From positions 2,292,141 through 2,356,140 of the forward strand of contig JACDOX010000007.1 in the NCBI GenBank assembly GCA_014549065.1: DNA of 64,000 bases, given 5' to 3'. This document shows positions 12,842 through 24,666 of the stretch, in pieces. Source of the DNA: Cardinalis cardinalis. Its lineage: Eukaryota; Chordata; Aves; Passeriformes; Cardinalidae. The position numbers and the translations under genes were made by a program. Positions within the stretch are counted from its first letter, which is position 1; each line of letters begins with the position of its first letter. The notes below the pieces were generated by a model. The model was not told where the DNA came from. It did not search any database and saw only the letters and a program-made list of their open reading frames with translations.

Positions 12842-13596
12842 CAATCCAGTTGCTCAAGGTCGCCTAGAACCACTTGCTCAAGATCGCATCCAGATTTTGG
12901 GTACCTCCAAGGTGGAGGACCCTGAAGCCCTCACACAAAAATGTGTTTCTTGGTGTTTCATTGAAGGTCCCATGTTTCCATGTGCCATTGTCTGCACTCC
13001 TGTCACTGGGCACTACTGGAAACAGTTTGGTTCTGTCTTCTTTACACTCTCCTTTCAGATACCCATGTACTGAGTGCTCTCTCTTCCCCAGCATAACAAG
13101 TCCCAGGCCTCTCAATCTTTCCTTGTAAGAGAGTGGCTGCAGTCCCTTCTTTGTGATAGTTTCTTGAACTCTGTGTGGTATATCCATGTTTTCTCTTTTT
13201 TTTCTGGGCTCCGAGGAGCCCAGAACTGGACAGACTATGTCAGATGTGGCCTCCCCAGTGCCAAGTAGAGGGTAAGAACAATCTCCAGGAGCCTGCTGAC
13301 AATGCTCTTCTTAGTGCAGTTCAGGATACCATCACAGTTCTTTAACACAAGAAAGGATACATTGCTGGCTCATGTCCAACTACCCCAGATCCTTTCTCTT
13401 GCTGCTTTCCAGCTCAGCGGCCCCAGCACCTACTGGTGTCTGGGGCTGTTCCTCACCATGTGCACAACTTGGGGTTCCCCTNGTTAGCTGCATGAGGTTC
13501 CTGCCACTCCTTTTCTCCATCCTGGTGAGGTCGCTCTGGACGGCAGCACAACCCTCTGGTGTATCAGACACCACTCTCAGTTTTGGGTCATCACTA
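12842..13596 (-). mobile_element. CR1 LINE fragment, 3' half of ORF2
   Basis: A minus-strand CR1 copy truncated at both ends. Read on the minus strand from 13596, it gives the RT block SDTPEGCAAVQSDLTRMEKR (CR1 consensus ADTPEGCAAIQRDLDRLE-type) and RNLMQL, then a gap-ridden stretch, then PLSYKERLRGLGL (CR1 SYEERLRELGL-type) at about 13080-13130. It ends near the 3' region of the element at about 12842, without the terminal octamers. Frameshifts and deletions are frequent, so it is older than the 5865-8480 copy. The expected FADD motif lies just beyond the surviving 5' edge. Confidence 0.9.
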
Positions 13597-13741
13597 CAAG
13601 AGGTTCATAAGAAAAATGACATTTCAAAGCCAAAAGTTCACAAACTCATGGACTATGCAGGACAGTCTGGAGCGCGCTAGGGCTGAGCTAAGAATGGAAA
13701 GCAGTTGCTGTGAAAAGACTGTCCACACTATAGGTGACCTT

Positions 13742-14200
13742 TGAGTCATAGTAAAATATATGTATTTTATAGGTGGCCTTGTCCCAATGAGTCCCAGTTG
13801 TTTTAATTGGGCTGCAGCTGTGATGTCCTTCAGTGGGCTGCAGCTGTGACTAATGAAGATAACTGGGATAAAAGGGGGTGGGTTGGCCAGTCAGGGAGAG
13901 CCTTGAAGGAGCTGGAATAATCTGTGGAAGGANGAGTCATTGCAGTGAGGAACTGCCTACAAGAAAATCACCAAGAAGGTATGGGACTTTAGAAAGATGA
14001 TGNCAACACACACNCAATTTTTTTAACTACAGAAGGACACAGAAAAGACATGGGGAATTCTGTGTTATATCCCAGAATATGTACCTGATAATTGTTGGCT
14101 TTGTTAAAAAGAGAATATTTGGTGATTGTCCAGAAACATTTGATAATGTTATGCCGCAAATAACTAATTAAATAAATAGATAAAACTGGGTCCTACAGTT
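13742..14200 (+). mobile_element. Possible LTR remnant or unclassified dispersed repeat
   Basis: The block 13785-14010 is richer in G+C than its flanks. It contains GGGCTGCAGCTGTGA twice (about 13809 and 13837) and a TATA-like GGGATAAAAGGGGG at about 13864-13877, spaced like a retroviral U3 promoter. An AATAAA lies downstream at about 14172, followed by GGGTCCTACA. The order promoter, transcribed region, poly-A signal and CA end resembles an LTR. I find no target duplication and cannot fix the boundaries. It could instead be a chance promoter-like region in unique DNA. Confidence 0.4.
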
Positions 14201-15640
14201 TCTTCATGACACTTTCTTTCTTTTCCTGGTAGTTTATTAAATTTAGAATATTTTTAAAAGCTTAATAAAAGAAGATTTTTTTTTTTTTGGTTTGGAGTTT
14301 TTTTCAAAAAAACATTTATCTTGGTGCTCTCTTTTGGTAGATTTTATTCTGTCCAATGAATAAATAGAAAAAATTTTCTTATCTAAAATTTTCATGCAAT
14401 TAATGTTTTATGCAGTGGTTAATTATATATTGTAAAATATGAGTGTGTTCACACTGCAATACTATTTGGACTTTGTGTGCAATTTATATGNAAGTATGAG
14501 CAAAATAGAAAGAAACAAACATATAAATTAGCAGAAGTACTGACAGAAAAAGGGAAAAAAAAAGAAAACTCCAATGAAATTTTAGCTANTTAGAAGCATG
14601 TGGGATTTTGACACTGTCTTCAATGAAAAAGAATTTTGTCTTTTCTGTTCATTCAAATAAAAAGAAAGAGAGTACTATCAAAAGAAACAGGTAAATTGAT
14701 ATGTACAACTAATCTTCCACAATCTCAGTAACAAGGACTTTTCTAAATTACTTTGCTTTTAAAGCTATTAAATGTATAGATTACTTAGCCTTGATTGACA
14801 GTTTATTAAGATAATTCCATATGTCTTTATCTTAGGGTTTTTTTTTAAATAACATGATACCCAAGGTCATACAATACTTGCATTGGATAAATATGGTTGC
14901 AGTATTTGCCAAGGTTTCCTTGCCTTGCAAAGTCAACTAATTCAGAAACTGTTAAATATTGTATTAGTTTTTTTGTGTTTGAGATGAATAAGATATTGAA
15001 ACNAAACAAAGGTATGGTTGTTAATTACAAAGCATCTAAGCATCTAATTCTTGCATGTTTTCATTTCCTTTCTGTAGCTAAGAGAATGTCTTAAAAGGAT
15101 AACAGGAACATATTTGATTAATTTGTTTACAGTCAAGCAGTGAAGCATACACCAGGAGTCACATTTTGACTAGGTACACTGTAAAGGACACAGAACAATC
15201 AGACTGATATGTTAATGGCTTATGAGTGGCTAAGATGAATAAATAATTTTTGGTACATGAATACGTTATTTTCATACCTATATTTATGTATGCAATTAAA
15301 TACATATAATTTGAAGGGAAATTAGTGTAACATATTCTCTGCCTTCATTTTTTTTATGGACACTGGTTTATGCTACTTTTTTTGACTTTTTTTTAATATT
15401 TTGATGGGTCGCTAGTATGTTTCACAGAAAAATAGATCTTCAACAACTACTCGTGATTCTCAAAGACTGCTAGGATGGCAGAGGAACACACATCAAACTA
15501 TAGCTCAGAGAAAGTAAGAAAAGCTTTATATAGGCAAGATGTGGGCATAAAATTATTCTCTCCAGAAGTCAGGAAAAACACCACAGAACCTATTCCTAAA
15601 ATGAAGAAGAGGGTGCAATGTTTCCAAAGTAAAATAAGAA

Positions 15641-15682
15641 TTAAAAAAAAAAAAAAGAAAAAAAGCAAAAAGAAGATAAAAT
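15641..15682. repeat. A-rich low-complexity run
   Basis: Poly-A interrupted by single G and C bases. Its apparent lysine-rich or phenylalanine-rich reading frames on the two strands are artefacts of this composition. Confidence 0.8.
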
Positions 15683-17410
15683 AAGGCATAAAGAGAAACC
15701 ACTCAGGAGTAAAACTGTGGTAGACTCAAAGGCATCTCTGGACTTGTCAGCATCAGTGCCTGGTGAGCTTATGCAGAAACTTGCCTCTGGCTTTGTCAGA
15801 TGCCACAGCTGGAAGAATATCTTCCACTTTTTGATTTTAATGTCCTTCAAGTGCCATCTGAATCAGGACTGAGAGTCAGTGGAATAAACAAAATAGTGTT
15901 TTCCTAAAACTATTTGTAATGAAAACGTCCAGACTAGAACAACTATCGGAAAAATATTCTTGACTTATCAAAATCAGTTATTGTTTGTATACTACTATAT
16001 TTTTTTGGAAAACACAGAAACTCCCTGATATAGTTCTGAGTTCATTCAGCAAATTACACAAAGTTTACTTTCGCATGTTTTCAAAGAATTAAACATAACC
16101 TCAACTGTTTGCACATCAGAGAAGTACATGAAGAGACCAACCAAAGTCTGAATGATAAACTGTCCTANGAAGTTGGATGGTTATATGATTCTGTAATGGA
16201 TCACAAACTCTATATGTTCTACTGTGAAGGCAAAGGATAGGAAAAATGCCATTCTGTCTTGATCTTTTCCCATAACTGCTGAATTTTATCTGTGTGTTAT
16301 TGATTCTCATATTAGTTNCAGCACACTTGCTCTGATCTTGGTGGTGCCTTTGTTCATACCTTTGGATGAATGGCACTGGAGGTCCACTTTGAATAAAACA
16401 ATCAATGGTTCTGTGGATTTACCAAGTCCATATTATTAAAANTGTGGAGTAACTGAGACTTAAAAAAGTATTCAAATTAATCACAAACCAGGAATTTGTA
16501 CACCAGTGAGTCCTAACTGGTTTTTTGACTTTGAAATGACCAGAAATGGCATCGTCAGTGAAATGTGGAAGTACTCAAAGACTGTTTTTGTTTAAGCCTC
16601 TCTATCACCAAGGCAGGGGCTTATGCTGTACACTGAATCCAGTAAAAGGGATCTGAATAGATGCTGATCAAATAATACAGATGTGCTTTGAAAAACCCGA
16701 AATATGCTCTTGTTTTATATGTAAATATTTAACATGAATAATTAAATTAAATCTGTAGGCTTCCCAGCCTGGTCCATGGAACAGGCTACATCATCTTGAT
16801 CTGTAATTTCAGGATGACCAATATTCCTTCCCAGGTTCAGCACTAAGACTCTTCCAAAGACATTCCTAAAGACAGGATAAAGAACCAAGTCACAAATAAA
16901 ATCAAACTATAATGCAACTCTCTCTGTAAAATGTACCATATAGAATGTTCTTTTGAACAACTGAGGCATGCTAAAATCTTAGGAACTCTAAGTCTTATAA
17001 CCAGTTTAAGATTTAAATAAATTCAAACACAACTCCTTGGAAAAAAAAATTCCTTCCCTCCTTGGGGATCTAGGTGTAATAATGTTTTGAAATTCTTTTT
17101 CTACACAGACCATATAGTNTATATANATGTATATGTACACATGTAAATCATTCTTTGAGAGAATCGATAACTCTAATATTGAATTATTGCAAGCATTCTG
17201 TATCATTGCAACGGATAAAAGATTATTTTGCTTACAGATTTATTTTTTTAATTGGCTATTTAGGGTGAAAATGTTCTTAGTTCATTTATCAGTTAAAATT
17301 TTCGACAAAAAAAATTAATTAGAGTTAGGGAAATTCTTGTTAGCAAAGAAAAACACATTAATGTGAAAGACGCGTTCAAATTGTAATGTTTGAATCAGAA
17401 GAGGAGAGAA

Positions 17411-17828
17411 TAGAAGAGGATAATTTAGTGGAAAGGACCTGTAACAAATANCTGCTCCAGCTGCCCAACCGCTTCAGAGCTCTTCAAGAGTTAAAAGTTG
17501 TTCTTAAGGTCATTGTCCAAATGTCTCTTAAACACTGACAGGCGTAGGACATTGACCACCTCTCTAGGAAGGCTGTTCCAGCATTCCACCAGTCTCCTAG
17601 TAAAGAAATGCTTCCTCATGTAAAGCCTGGACATTCCCTGGCACAGCTTTGACTTATTCCCATGTGTCTTGTAAATAGACAAGGAGGAGAAAAGAGCATC
17701 TGTAAAGATGGATGAGGTCACCCCTGAGCACCCTTTTCTCCAAAGCAGAGAAACNCAAAGGCCTCAGTGATTCCTCACAAGACATTCCTCCAAGCCTTTT
17801 CACCAGTTTTTTGCTCCTCATTTTCCTG
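17411..17828 (-). mobile_element. CR1 LINE fragment, 3' end of ORF2 plus 3' UTR
   Basis: On the minus strand the segment 17721-17491 reads as the C-terminus of CR1 ORF2. It includes RKHFFTRRLVECWNSLPREV and VNVLRLSVFKRHLDNDLKNN, matching the FFTxRVVEHWNxLPREVV and LSVFKRHLDN blocks of the family. The + strand sequence ACCACCTCTCTAGGAAGGCT, GTTCCAGCA and CCCTGGCACAGCTTTGA is the familiar antisense CR1 3' region. 17411-17490 is the decayed 3' UTR. The element is 5'-truncated at about 17828 and lacks clear terminal octamers. Confidence 0.92.
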
Positions 17829-20440
17829 GTAAAAATACTGAAAGGAAAATAAATTAGTTTTAATTTGAAAATTCCTGGGGTTTTATGGGGTTTTCCCNCT
17901 TGTCTTGGTAGATCAGCTCAAATTGTATGTAATCTAACAAGACAAGACCCAGCACCTAAGAAGCATTCTCTGTTAAATATGCTCTGTGACTTTTTTTCAG
18001 GACTTTGTGGGTTAATTTTTTGCTATATGAAATAGGAAGTATATAGAAATAATGTTTCCACTGCCTATTGATGTAGCTCAGAGGTTCAACTACTATATCA
18101 GGACAGTTTATTAGGTTCATTATCATCTCAGCTTGTACAGAATTCATTTTCTGAATAAGTGCACTGTGAGTAATGAATATCCATTAGTTACATTAGCAAC
18201 ATTCTGAAAACTTTTTTTTTTAATGTTCAACCATTATACAAGCTCCAACACTTAAAATGACAGCTAAGTACTTTCACTGTATTAAAATAGTAAACATTGA
18301 AACAGAAACTGATTTTCCTTACTTGCATTAATTCTCTAAAGAGAAGCATGCTCTTGTCATTGAGCCATATCACTGCTGTGCATATACACCTCTTGTTCAC
18401 AAATACTTGCTAAAAACTCAATACAAAGCACTACTTGCTTTTTGAGGTTTTTTTATCAAGGTATTTTCAGAGGCACAAAGACTGGAAATGGAACTGTAGG
18501 AAACAGGGAAAATGTACAGTAGTTTTACTGTACATCCAGAATGAGAAAGTACTGTTGGTCCTTTTTTAAGTATTAAATGAACAGGAGGACACAACTTAAA
18601 AATGAATGTCAAGTGATCATAGTCTCGTAAGTCTAAGGAAGGAACACATCACTCACAGTGACAAAGAGTTCACTGATTTTATGTGTGCTTTTTGCTAAAT
18701 CTCAAATTAATTTTTATTGATTACATGGACATTATTAATTTCTAATCACTTGGGTTATGGAAAAGATAATGTTTANAGCCCTCTGAGAGTACTTAGAAAA
18801 TTACAATGTAGCAAATTTTGTATTTCAAATCAATTACAAACTGGACTGCATAACCTAAGATGGCACAAAGATTGTAAGATTGTTATTAAGAGGAAGCCAA
18901 ATCTCAGTGAGAATCTCTGCCATGCACCAAAATTCATGCCATTTCCCCCAAAATAGATCTAAACTAAGCCTTCTACCCAGGAAGTTTATGCAATGTTTTG
19001 TAGTGTCTCTGCAGTAACAGTAAAAGTAAAACTTGTCTAAAATGAAAACTTTTTTTTTTTTTTTGACTGTTTTTAAAGGCTGACTCTGCTGCTGGTATTT
19101 CAGTAAGAGCAGTAGAAAAAGTGCTGTAGGTCAGACTAGAGATCCATTTATCCTCGTACATCATCTCTGAAAGTGGCCAAAAGCAAATGTCTTAAAGAAA
19201 AGAGCAACATGGGGCAGATATATAAGCAGAAGTATTTTTATTCCCCTTAAAAAAACAAATTTGTGTCAGTTTAAATAAATNACTGGAAATACTCTCAGTT
19301 TGAAAGGAAGAAGCCAGAAAGAAGAAAAAGTACCACAAACTTCTCTTCATGCCAGCCTACTTCTAAAGGTCCTGTGAACTACCTAGCTCAACCTCTCACT
19401 AAGAAAATGGAAGATGAAGTGATTCAAGTTGCCTGTTGTCTATCTCCAACCATCAGCATTCAAGAGCAAGGCAGCAGTAGAAAGTACAGCTGCAAATAAG
19501 GCTTGTATAGCAGCCAGCAAAGAGAGATGGCCAGAATACCTCTGGCTCAGTCATGTTTCCCTTGCATTNGCAGCTTTTCATTAAAAAAAACCCTGCTGTA
19601 AGATCAGAGAAAGGAGAGAAATATTACACATATGCAATGTCCAATCACCAGTCAGTAAAACAATTTCATTGATAGAAAGAGACAGGAACCTAGACATTGG
19701 ATGTTTGAATGACATTTAGGTTTAAATACAGCTTCACAGGCAAATATGACTATATGATATACAGGACAGCTAAGCACCACGTTTCACATTTTCAGTCATG
19801 TCTCACACTATACCCTTTGTTTTCAGCTGCTCTAGTGCTATCAAGTATGTAAGTTGGATTTATAAATTTAGTCATAATCTGCAGTTAATTGCTTTTTGTG
19901 GTTAGAGATCATTCCCCAAGTTGGAAATAAAAGTCCAACAGCCCCTGAATATCCACCACAGTAGATACTGGAAGAAGGAAAAAGGATTTTTTCCATNGAT
20001 TTTTCACCTGAGTAACAGGATGTCAGTAATGAAAATGCCAACATCTGCTACTTTGTGTGCATAGCTTTGTAACATTATAATTACAGTTCAAGGCTGAGAA
20101 ATTACTCCATGACAATGTTAGGAAACAACGTTTCCACATTCCAGTGTTTGTGTTACCAGAATACTTTTCATTTCAGGGGCATTTGTAATGTGATCAAGAC
20201 ATCTTTATACTTAACCAAGAAGGTGAGATCCAAAATGCCGGTTTATAGTAGAAGAAAGATTAAAGGAAATTGTTGAACACCTCCAGGAATAAAATTTTCA
20301 ATAAAAGTGCCAATTTAATCCAGAATTTANACTTTTAAGTAAGATTGCTTAAAAAAAAAAATTCCTTTCATATTCTCCATTAGTCCTGCAACACTGGAAA
20401 GAGCCTTTTCAGAGCTGGACAACTTGACAGTCTGAGAGGC
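17829..20440. other. Unique AT-rich stretch with one ancient repeat
   Basis: No coding frame of note. The only recognised element is the ancient repeat at 19124-19215. A poly-T run lies at 19050-19065. Confidence 0.5.
19124..19215 (+). repeat. Ancient amniote dispersed repeat (GGTCAGACCA family)
   Basis: Contains GGTCAGACTAGAGATCCATT, then TCTCTGAAAGTGGCCAAAAG. This is the conserved core of an old interspersed repeat common in birds, turtles and crocodilians (consensus of the GGGTCAGACCAGAGGTCCAT and CTGACAGTGGCCA type). I am not certain of the database family name. A second copy lies inverted at about 40815-41010 and a weaker one at about 53660-53715. Confidence 0.6.
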
Positions 20441-20691
20441 TGTCCTGGTTTTGGACGGCATATAATTAATTTTCCCAAGTAACTGGTACAATGCTATATT
20501 TTGGATTTCATATGAAAATACTTTTGATAACACACTGATATTTATTTGTTAAGCCCTGCTTACTTCAAGGACTTTTCAGTCCCATACCCTGCCAATGAGC
20601 AGATGCACAAGAAGCTGTGGGGAAGCATAATGAGGGCAGNTGACCCAAACTGGCCAGAGGAATATTCCATAACACAGAACACCATGCCTAG

Positions 20692-20699
20692 TATATNTA
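20692..20699 (+). promoter_or_regulatory. Remnant LTR TATA box
   Basis: TATATNTA sits where the family has a TATATAAACTGGGG promoter element, followed by ACTGGGG. One base is ambiguous. Any activity is unknown. Confidence 0.55.
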
Positions 20700-20841
20700 C
20701 TGGGGAAGCTGGCTGGAAGGCACTGATCACTGTGTGTAGGATGGGCTGGGCATTGGTCAGGAGGTAGTGAGAACAATTCTATTGTTCACAACTTGATTTT
20801 CTTGGGTTTTCCCTTTTCTTCTCTCATTTTCACAACAGTAA

Positions 20842-20944
20842 CAACAACAACAATAATAATGATTAGTAGTAGTAGTAGTAGTAGCAGCAGCAGTAGTAGC
20901 AGCAATAGTACTACCAGTAGTAGTATTACCAGTAGAAGTAGTAG
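20842..20944 (+). repeat. Compound trinucleotide microsatellite (CAA/AAT/AGT/AGC)n inside the LTR
   Basis: Runs of CAA, then AAT, then seven or so AGT triplets, AGC triplets, and mixed AGT/ACC/ATT triplets. The array keeps a strict period of three with substitutions, so it expanded and then mutated. It lies within the LTR at 20441-21092. Confidence 0.9.
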
Positions 20945-21092
20945 TATATTTTCATTTGTTTAAACTATTTAACCCATGCTTCTCTCAAGGCTTGTCTTTT
21001 CTTTCCAATTCTCCTCCTGACTGTAGGAGGGGAGAAGAGAGAGAAAATTGGCTGCGTGGTGCTTAGTTGCCATCTGGGGCCAAACCACTATT

Positions 21093-21884
21093 GACTGCCT
21101 GAGTCTTTGCTGCTAACAAAACAGAGGTGTTGGTAGCAGTAACTGTTCCATTCAAAAACTGGAAAGAGAAATAATCCTTNGTACAACCTTAGCCCAGTTT
21201 GATTTATTTCTAGCACATAGGACATTTTTAATAGTAAAGTTTCTAATAAGCTCTGGNTATGAAAACAAGATCCCTACATTATTCCAGTTATTTAAAGTGG
21301 CAGAATAAGGAGGCAGATACATCTCCAAGAAAGAAAGAAAGTACTAAGTAAAATGTAAATTTTAAGTCTGCAACAAATACAAATTTCAGCAATGTTCTTT
21401 GGATTTGACCACTCAGTAAATCCCTTTGTAAAGGTAATTTTTGACTTTCTTTTAGAACAGAGCAGTTAGATGAACACACAATGTCAGAAGCCATATATTT
21501 TTAGTTACTTGATATTAAGACAGAATTAGCAGTAATGTTCATATACTGCAAAAAGTTAATATCCCAAAAGACATTTCAACACTGCTAGTATATCTGTAAT
21601 TTAATTGAAAGATATAATGATTGGAAGATAATAGTCTAAAATTTATTCACCTTGCCACAAAACAGATGGAAATTTTAAATTCAGTTTATTGCACTTTTTA
21701 TTATCTCTTTCTCAGCTTTGCAGCACTTCTAAAAATCAAGCAAGCAATGAGACAGCTATATATCTGATTTTAACAGACACCTTGAATGAGCAAAACAGGA
21801 TCTGGAAGACAGGGATGGGAAACAGAATGAAGTCCTGATAATCCAAAGGGAGACACAAGTTATGGCCCCAGAGGGGAGGTCAAA
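21093..21884. other. Unique AT-rich stretch, no gene seen
   Basis: No recognised repeat and only short chance reading frames. Confidence 0.55.
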
Positions 21885-22220
21885 TCCTGTGTTAAATTTT
21901 GGGGCCTCACACTACAAGAAAGACGTTGAGGTGCTGGAGTGTGTCCAGGAAAAGGCAACAAATCTGGTGAAAGGTTAGGAGCATGAGCCTTGTGAGGAGC
22001 AACTGAGGAAGCTGCAGTATAGAATGGATATTAGGAAAGATTTCTTTACATGAAGGGCTGTTAAGCATTGGAACAGGGTGCCCAGGAAAGTAGGGAGTCA
22101 CCATCCCTGGCTGTATTTAAAAGATGTGTTGTTGCAGNTCTTAAGAATATGGTTTAGGAGGTTGGCCTCAAAGATCTTACAGGGTTTACCCCAACCTAAA
22201 TGATTCTGTAAGTCTGTGAA
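21885..22220 (+). mobile_element. CR1 LINE fragment with internal deletion
   Basis: Begins in ORF2 with TTTTGGGGCCTCACACTACA, AGAAAGACGTTGAGGTGCTG and GAGTGTGTCCAGGAAAAGGC (the QFWxPHYKKDVEVLE-type region). After GAGGAGCAACTGAGGAAGCT it jumps to AATGGATATTAGGAAAGATT, so the block between the RT C-terminus and the FF-x-RVV region is missing. It ends CAACCTAAATGATTCTGTAA GTCTGTGAA, a decayed form of the CR1 terminal octamers. The fragment is therefore 5'-truncated and internally deleted. Confidence 0.92.
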
Positions 22221-22566
22221 TTCAAATAAGAATCTTTAATATTCCAGAATAAACCGATATAACACAAAGTACTCTTCCCTGGACAATTTTTTGGACTGCA
22301 GCACCAAATTTAATATGTTACTAAAATGTGAAATGAATGTATTAGATGTTAAGTAAAACACAACAATGTCATTTAAGCATCTGATGTTTAGTTTTCTTTC
22401 CTGTTGCATAAATCACAGATACTGTGAAAACTCTCAACTCAGGAACTGTTGTAGCATATGTGGCCTTTGTAATAAAGTTGGGAAATTTTATTTCTTAGGT
22501 TTTTATGGCAGGCTAATAAACTGAAGTAATGCAAAGTCTACATACTTCAAAAATGTGAAAAGGGAT

Positions 22567-22610
22567 TTATCAAAGTATTTTATTAACTTATCAAAGTATT
22601 TTATTAACTT
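22567..22610. repeat. Two-copy 21-bp tandem duplication
   Basis: The unit TATCAAAGTATTTTATTAAC plus T occurs twice head to tail without mismatch. It looks like a simple recent slippage or local duplication. Confidence 0.9.
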
Positions 22611-23014
22611 GCATCTGCTCAAAAGTGTCAGAGGTAATGTGGTCGTTTAAGGATATATTGTTAATTAAAGGAATTTCTGAGTTTTATGGGACCTGAACAC
22701 ATGCAAAATAAGTAATGGAAATTGTNCAGGTTTCCTAGTATTGCACTCTAGCAGACCTTCAAATTGGCCCTTGTATTCAGGATGAATGGTAAACTACTCA
22801 GCTGTCCACTGCTAAAAGAACAGTTTATGATGTTTCAATTAGACAGTACTTCCCCCCTTTTCTTCCGCCTCATGAAATCTTAGTACTCATAGGACTTCTG
22901 AAGTTTATTTAATCCAAGCTCTAGATCAAAGCAGTATCACCAATAATGGATTGATTTAGTCTCATAAATCAATATGAGACATTTTTTTCTCATAGGGAAG
23001 ATCTCCATTGATGC

Positions 23015-23215
23015 AATCTCATGATCTACCATGACCCTCAGGCCTCTTCAGCAGGGAAGTCTTCCAGCCCATGTGGAAGATGCTTGTTTCCACCTTGCAC
23101 TTCTCCTTGCTAATAACCATGAAGTTTTCTGCCAATGAAATTCTTGGGTTCCTTNAGGGATGAAAACTCTACCTCTCAATATGCCAGCAGCTTTTGTCCA
23201 TGAATTTAGCATCAG
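23015..23215 (-). mobile_element. Possible highly decayed CR1 ORF2 fragment
   Basis: The + strand words CATGATCTACCATGACCCTC, AGGCCTCTTCAGCAG, CCACCTTGCACTTCTCCTTG and CATGAAGTT occur in the order of the antisense CR1 reverse transcriptase region (the block encoding KxxVLHLG and the preceding residues). Many indels separate them. It could be a very old CR1 copy or a chance resemblance. Confidence 0.4.
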
Positions 23216-24625
23216 CAGCAATGAATGCAAACAATGATGCAATGCTTTTAATATTTAGCTCTACACTGCTTATTTAATGAGAATTATCAAAGAAAACGAA
23301 ACTTCTTAGATTACTAAATAAAAATATAGATTTAACTGTCNGGAATACAATCTTATTAACTAAACAATAATCTAGAGTAGCTGAAAAGATATACTGTATG
23401 TTTTATTATGCTATTTGGTATAAATACTGTATTCTGAATACAAAATATTAATTTTCCAGTCTTTCTGCTGAAAGATACAGTAGGTTTGTCAGATAGACTA
23501 TTCAGATAGCTCAAGAAATTTGATTCATTTATGTTTACTTAAAAAATAGTCACTAAGTCTAAAGTCTAAATTATGTCAAAACATAATTTTTTTTTTGCTT
23601 TCCTGTCCAAAACTAAATATGCATATTGATTGAAGTGAAAACACTCATGTAAATCTTCTTTACACATATATACACTTTTATTCACTACAGAAAAAAGTAC
23701 AATATTTGCAAAAGTAAAAAACTCTACTGTCACTAATGCGATGTTGATAAGTTGATTAAAACTGCTCAAACTTATCTTCCTTATGAAATCTTACCAAATA
23801 TGCAATCCATTTTCTTCAGCTCTTCTCCTGTTTGATTTTTTCCTAAGAAATTGGCTTTTAGTCTACGTATTGCATATATATNTAATCTAATGTATTAATT
23901 GAAAGATAACGACTGAAATATGAAAGCTTTAGTCTCTATTCTAGAAGCTCTTTCACACTCAGAAACTTGATAAAGCTTGACTAGCAAAAATTTGGAAGCC
24001 AACAGAGACCAATTTGTCNTTATAAATAAGATAGCCCCAAACATTCATAAGTTATACATGCAAATTATATTTTAACATGCATCTACTTACAGGAATGGAA
24101 GAGTTTATATAAAGGGGCTGACATTTCAGGGAAGGTACTTGTTCTGCTGAGATGTGTTTGCAGTTTCACTGTGGAAGCCATGGCTGCCACAGAGAACCCA
24201 ATCTTGGTCTCCAACTTTGTATTTTTCTTCTGTGCAGATGACACTTTCCTTCTTTGGGAAAGACCCTGTGAAAGTCCACTTTGTTAACGCAGTAGCCTAC
24301 CAGTGTGGAACAGACTTCAGAATTAGGGCCATTCCTATCACGTTTTCCTATTAAAATATTTTTTGGTTGCTTACCTAGAATCTCAGTTATCAGACATATA
24401 TTTTTAAGTAATACTAATAATAGTATATTATATGTAGTTTGTGTATATACTTAATGCACAACTATTGACAGTAGAAAATCTTTCCTCCTACCACTGGATT
24501 AAAAAGTTTCCTACCAAAAGTCTCACTGGGGAAGAGAATATATAGCAGGCATGGAGAGGTCTAACATTTAAACATGGATTCTGTTTTTCAGACTGTTTTG
24601 GAAGGGGAACTGGCATTGTAAATCA

Positions 24626-24666
24626 AACAGCTTTAGACTCTGCGCATACAACAGCTTTAGACGCTG
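24626..24666. repeat. 24-bp tandem direct repeat, two partial copies
   Basis: AACAGCTTTAGAC occurs at 24626-24638 and again at 24650-24662, each followed by a similar CTG. It is a short local duplication. Confidence 0.7.

Larger units (their letters stand above)
13597..17410. other. Mostly unique AT-rich stretch
   Basis: Apart from the possible LTR remnant at 13742-14200 and an A-rich patch at 15640-15682, I see no recognisable repeat and no credible coding frame. Confidence 0.5.
20441..21092 (+). mobile_element. Avian ERV solo LTR (TGTCCTGGTTT family), decayed
   Basis: Starts TGTCCTGGTTTTGGACGGCA, continues AACTGGTACAATGCTATATT, TTTTGGATTTCATATGA and GATAACACACTGATATTTAT, then GACCCAAACTGGCCAGAGG. 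It ends GGCTGCGTGGTGCTTAGTTG, CCATCTGGGGCCAAACCAC. I recognise this order as a very common bird LTR (ERVL-like as far as I know). The final CA is mutated, so the 3' edge is approximate, and no matching 5-bp flanks are visible. No gag, pol or env sequence adjoins it, so it is a solo LTR. The internal (AGT)n tract replaces a trinucleotide-rich stretch that I remember in the family consensus. Confidence 0.82.
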
